Shown here in pieces: positions 63,585-64,000 of a stretch of 64,000 bases of DNA. The stretch is from CAVWNR01 sp963756525. GTDB taxonomy: Bacteria > Actinomycetota > Actinomycetes > Mycobacteriales > Jatrophihabitantaceae. The DNA lies in assembly GCA_963756525.1 (NCBI GenBank), contig CAVWNR010000005.1, positions 1 to 64,000 of the forward strand, given 5' to 3'. A program made the translations under genes and the position numbers. Each line of letters opens with the position of its first letter. The first letter of the stretch is position 1. Under the pieces are notes generated by a model. The model did no database searches, was not told the origin of the DNA, and saw only the letters and a program-made list of their open reading frames with translations.

Positions 63585-63950
63585 ATGGCGAACAAGGCGG
63601 CGATCAGCCTGTCGACCGGGCTGGAGGACGCGGAGAAGGTCACCGTGGCGTTCCTGGTCGCGGTGGGGGCGGCGGAGACCGGACGCGAGACGATGATGTT
63701 CCTGACCAAAGAGGCCGTGCGGCTTGCGCTGACCGGGCTGGCCGTCGGCGTGGCCTGCGACGGCTGCCCGCCGCTGGCGAGCCTCGTGGAGCGCTACGCC
63801 TCCGCCGGTGGGCGGTACCTGGTCTGCCCCATCTGCTTCGACGCGAAGGGACTGGACAACAGCGAACTCATCGCCGGTGCGCAACTCGGCGGCACGGTGC
63901 CCTTGTGGGAGTGGATCGGCGACGACCCGGCGGTGACCTTCAGCTACTGA
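63585..63950 (+). CDS. DsrE-family small protein
   Basis: 121 residues. I choose ATG at 63585 (MANKAAISLSTGLEDAEKVT) with GGAGGTG at 63575-63581. DsrE/DsrF-like fold: beta strand, helix with EDAEKVTVAFLVAVGAAETG, then MMFLTKEAVRLAL. Cys pairs in VACDGCPPL and YLVCPICFDAKGL are unusual and could bind metal or react with sulfur. Function unknown; relatives act in sulfur relay or are general stress genes. 49 bases remain after its stop, with nothing recognised. Confidence 0.8.
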   Translation: MANKAAISLSTGLEDAEKVTVAFLVAVGAAETGRETMMFLTKEAVRLALTGLAVGVACDGCPPLASLVERYASAGGRYLVCPICFDAKGLDNSELIAGAQLGGTVPLWEWIGDDPAVTFSY

Positions 63951-64000
63951 TCGCACGGTCGCTGCCGCACGGTATTCCATCGCCGGTCGGCGCGGGCCAA

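Overview
The window is chromosomal DNA from a high-GC actinobacterium (Actinomycetota). Codon third positions are strongly GC-rich and many starts are GTG. Genes are packed with 1-4 base overlaps. The order hom-thrC-thrB-rho-rpmE-prfA-prmC-sua5-wecA-atpIZ-atpBEFHAGDC-DUF2550-cobO-murA is the conserved actinobacterial core order known from Mycobacterium and Streptomyces. The following mce-thiolase-meaB, icmA and GlgE blocks match the order known from Streptomyces. The genus cannot be fixed from the sequence alone. I see no phage, insertion sequence, CRISPR array, rRNA or tRNA gene.

Layout. 1-4789: threonine genes (hom, 5' truncated; thrC; thrB) and rho, all interrupted by small indels. 5004-14689: two trehalose/maltose-type ABC importers (binding protein plus two permeases each) sharing one ATPase gene, with a minus-strand trio between them (ParB-fold protein, metallophosphoesterase, small membrane protein). 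14844-20709: rpmE, prfA, prmC, an uncharacterised secreted pair, sua5 and wecA. 20709-28860: atpI- and atpZ-like genes, the full eight-gene ATP synthase operon and a DUF2550 gene. 28984-30987: cobalamin adenosyltransferase and murA. 31007-41812: a C4 acyl-CoA block (3-hydroxybutyryl-CoA dehydrogenase, a two-module 3-hydroxyacyl-CoA dehydrogenase, crotonyl-CoA carboxylase/reductase, epimerase, thiolase, MeaB-type GTPase) mixed with an aldehyde dehydrogenase and a DivIVA/Scy-like coiled-coil gene. 41940-50297: membrane protein, DHA2 exporter, acyl-CoA dehydrogenase, MarR regulator, an S66 peptidase remnant, isobutyryl-CoA mutase large subunit, thioredoxin-TPR protein and pirin. 50374-60420: the GlgE alpha-glucan pathway (glgB, maltokinase, treS, glgE) divergent from glgP. 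60452-63950: methyltransferase, acyltransferase-SGNH protein and a small DsrE-like protein.

How the genes may work together. The importers could supply trehalose or maltodextrin to TreS, maltokinase, GlgE and GlgB, which build alpha-glucan that GlgP degrades. Thiolase, 3-hydroxybutyryl-CoA dehydrogenase, CCR and the epimerase are steps of the ethylmalonyl-CoA route. The B12-dependent mutase and its supporting proteins (MeaB, adenosyltransferase) link butyryl- and isobutyryl-CoA. Main points for a second look: the mutase is of isobutyryl-CoA type by its substrate residues, MurA carries Asp in place of the catalytic Cys, there are several long inverted repeats (22-bp palindrome before icmA, repeated 9-mers plus a 24-bp hairpin between glgE and glgP), and the first 4.2 kb carries a cluster of indels that look like sequence errors.
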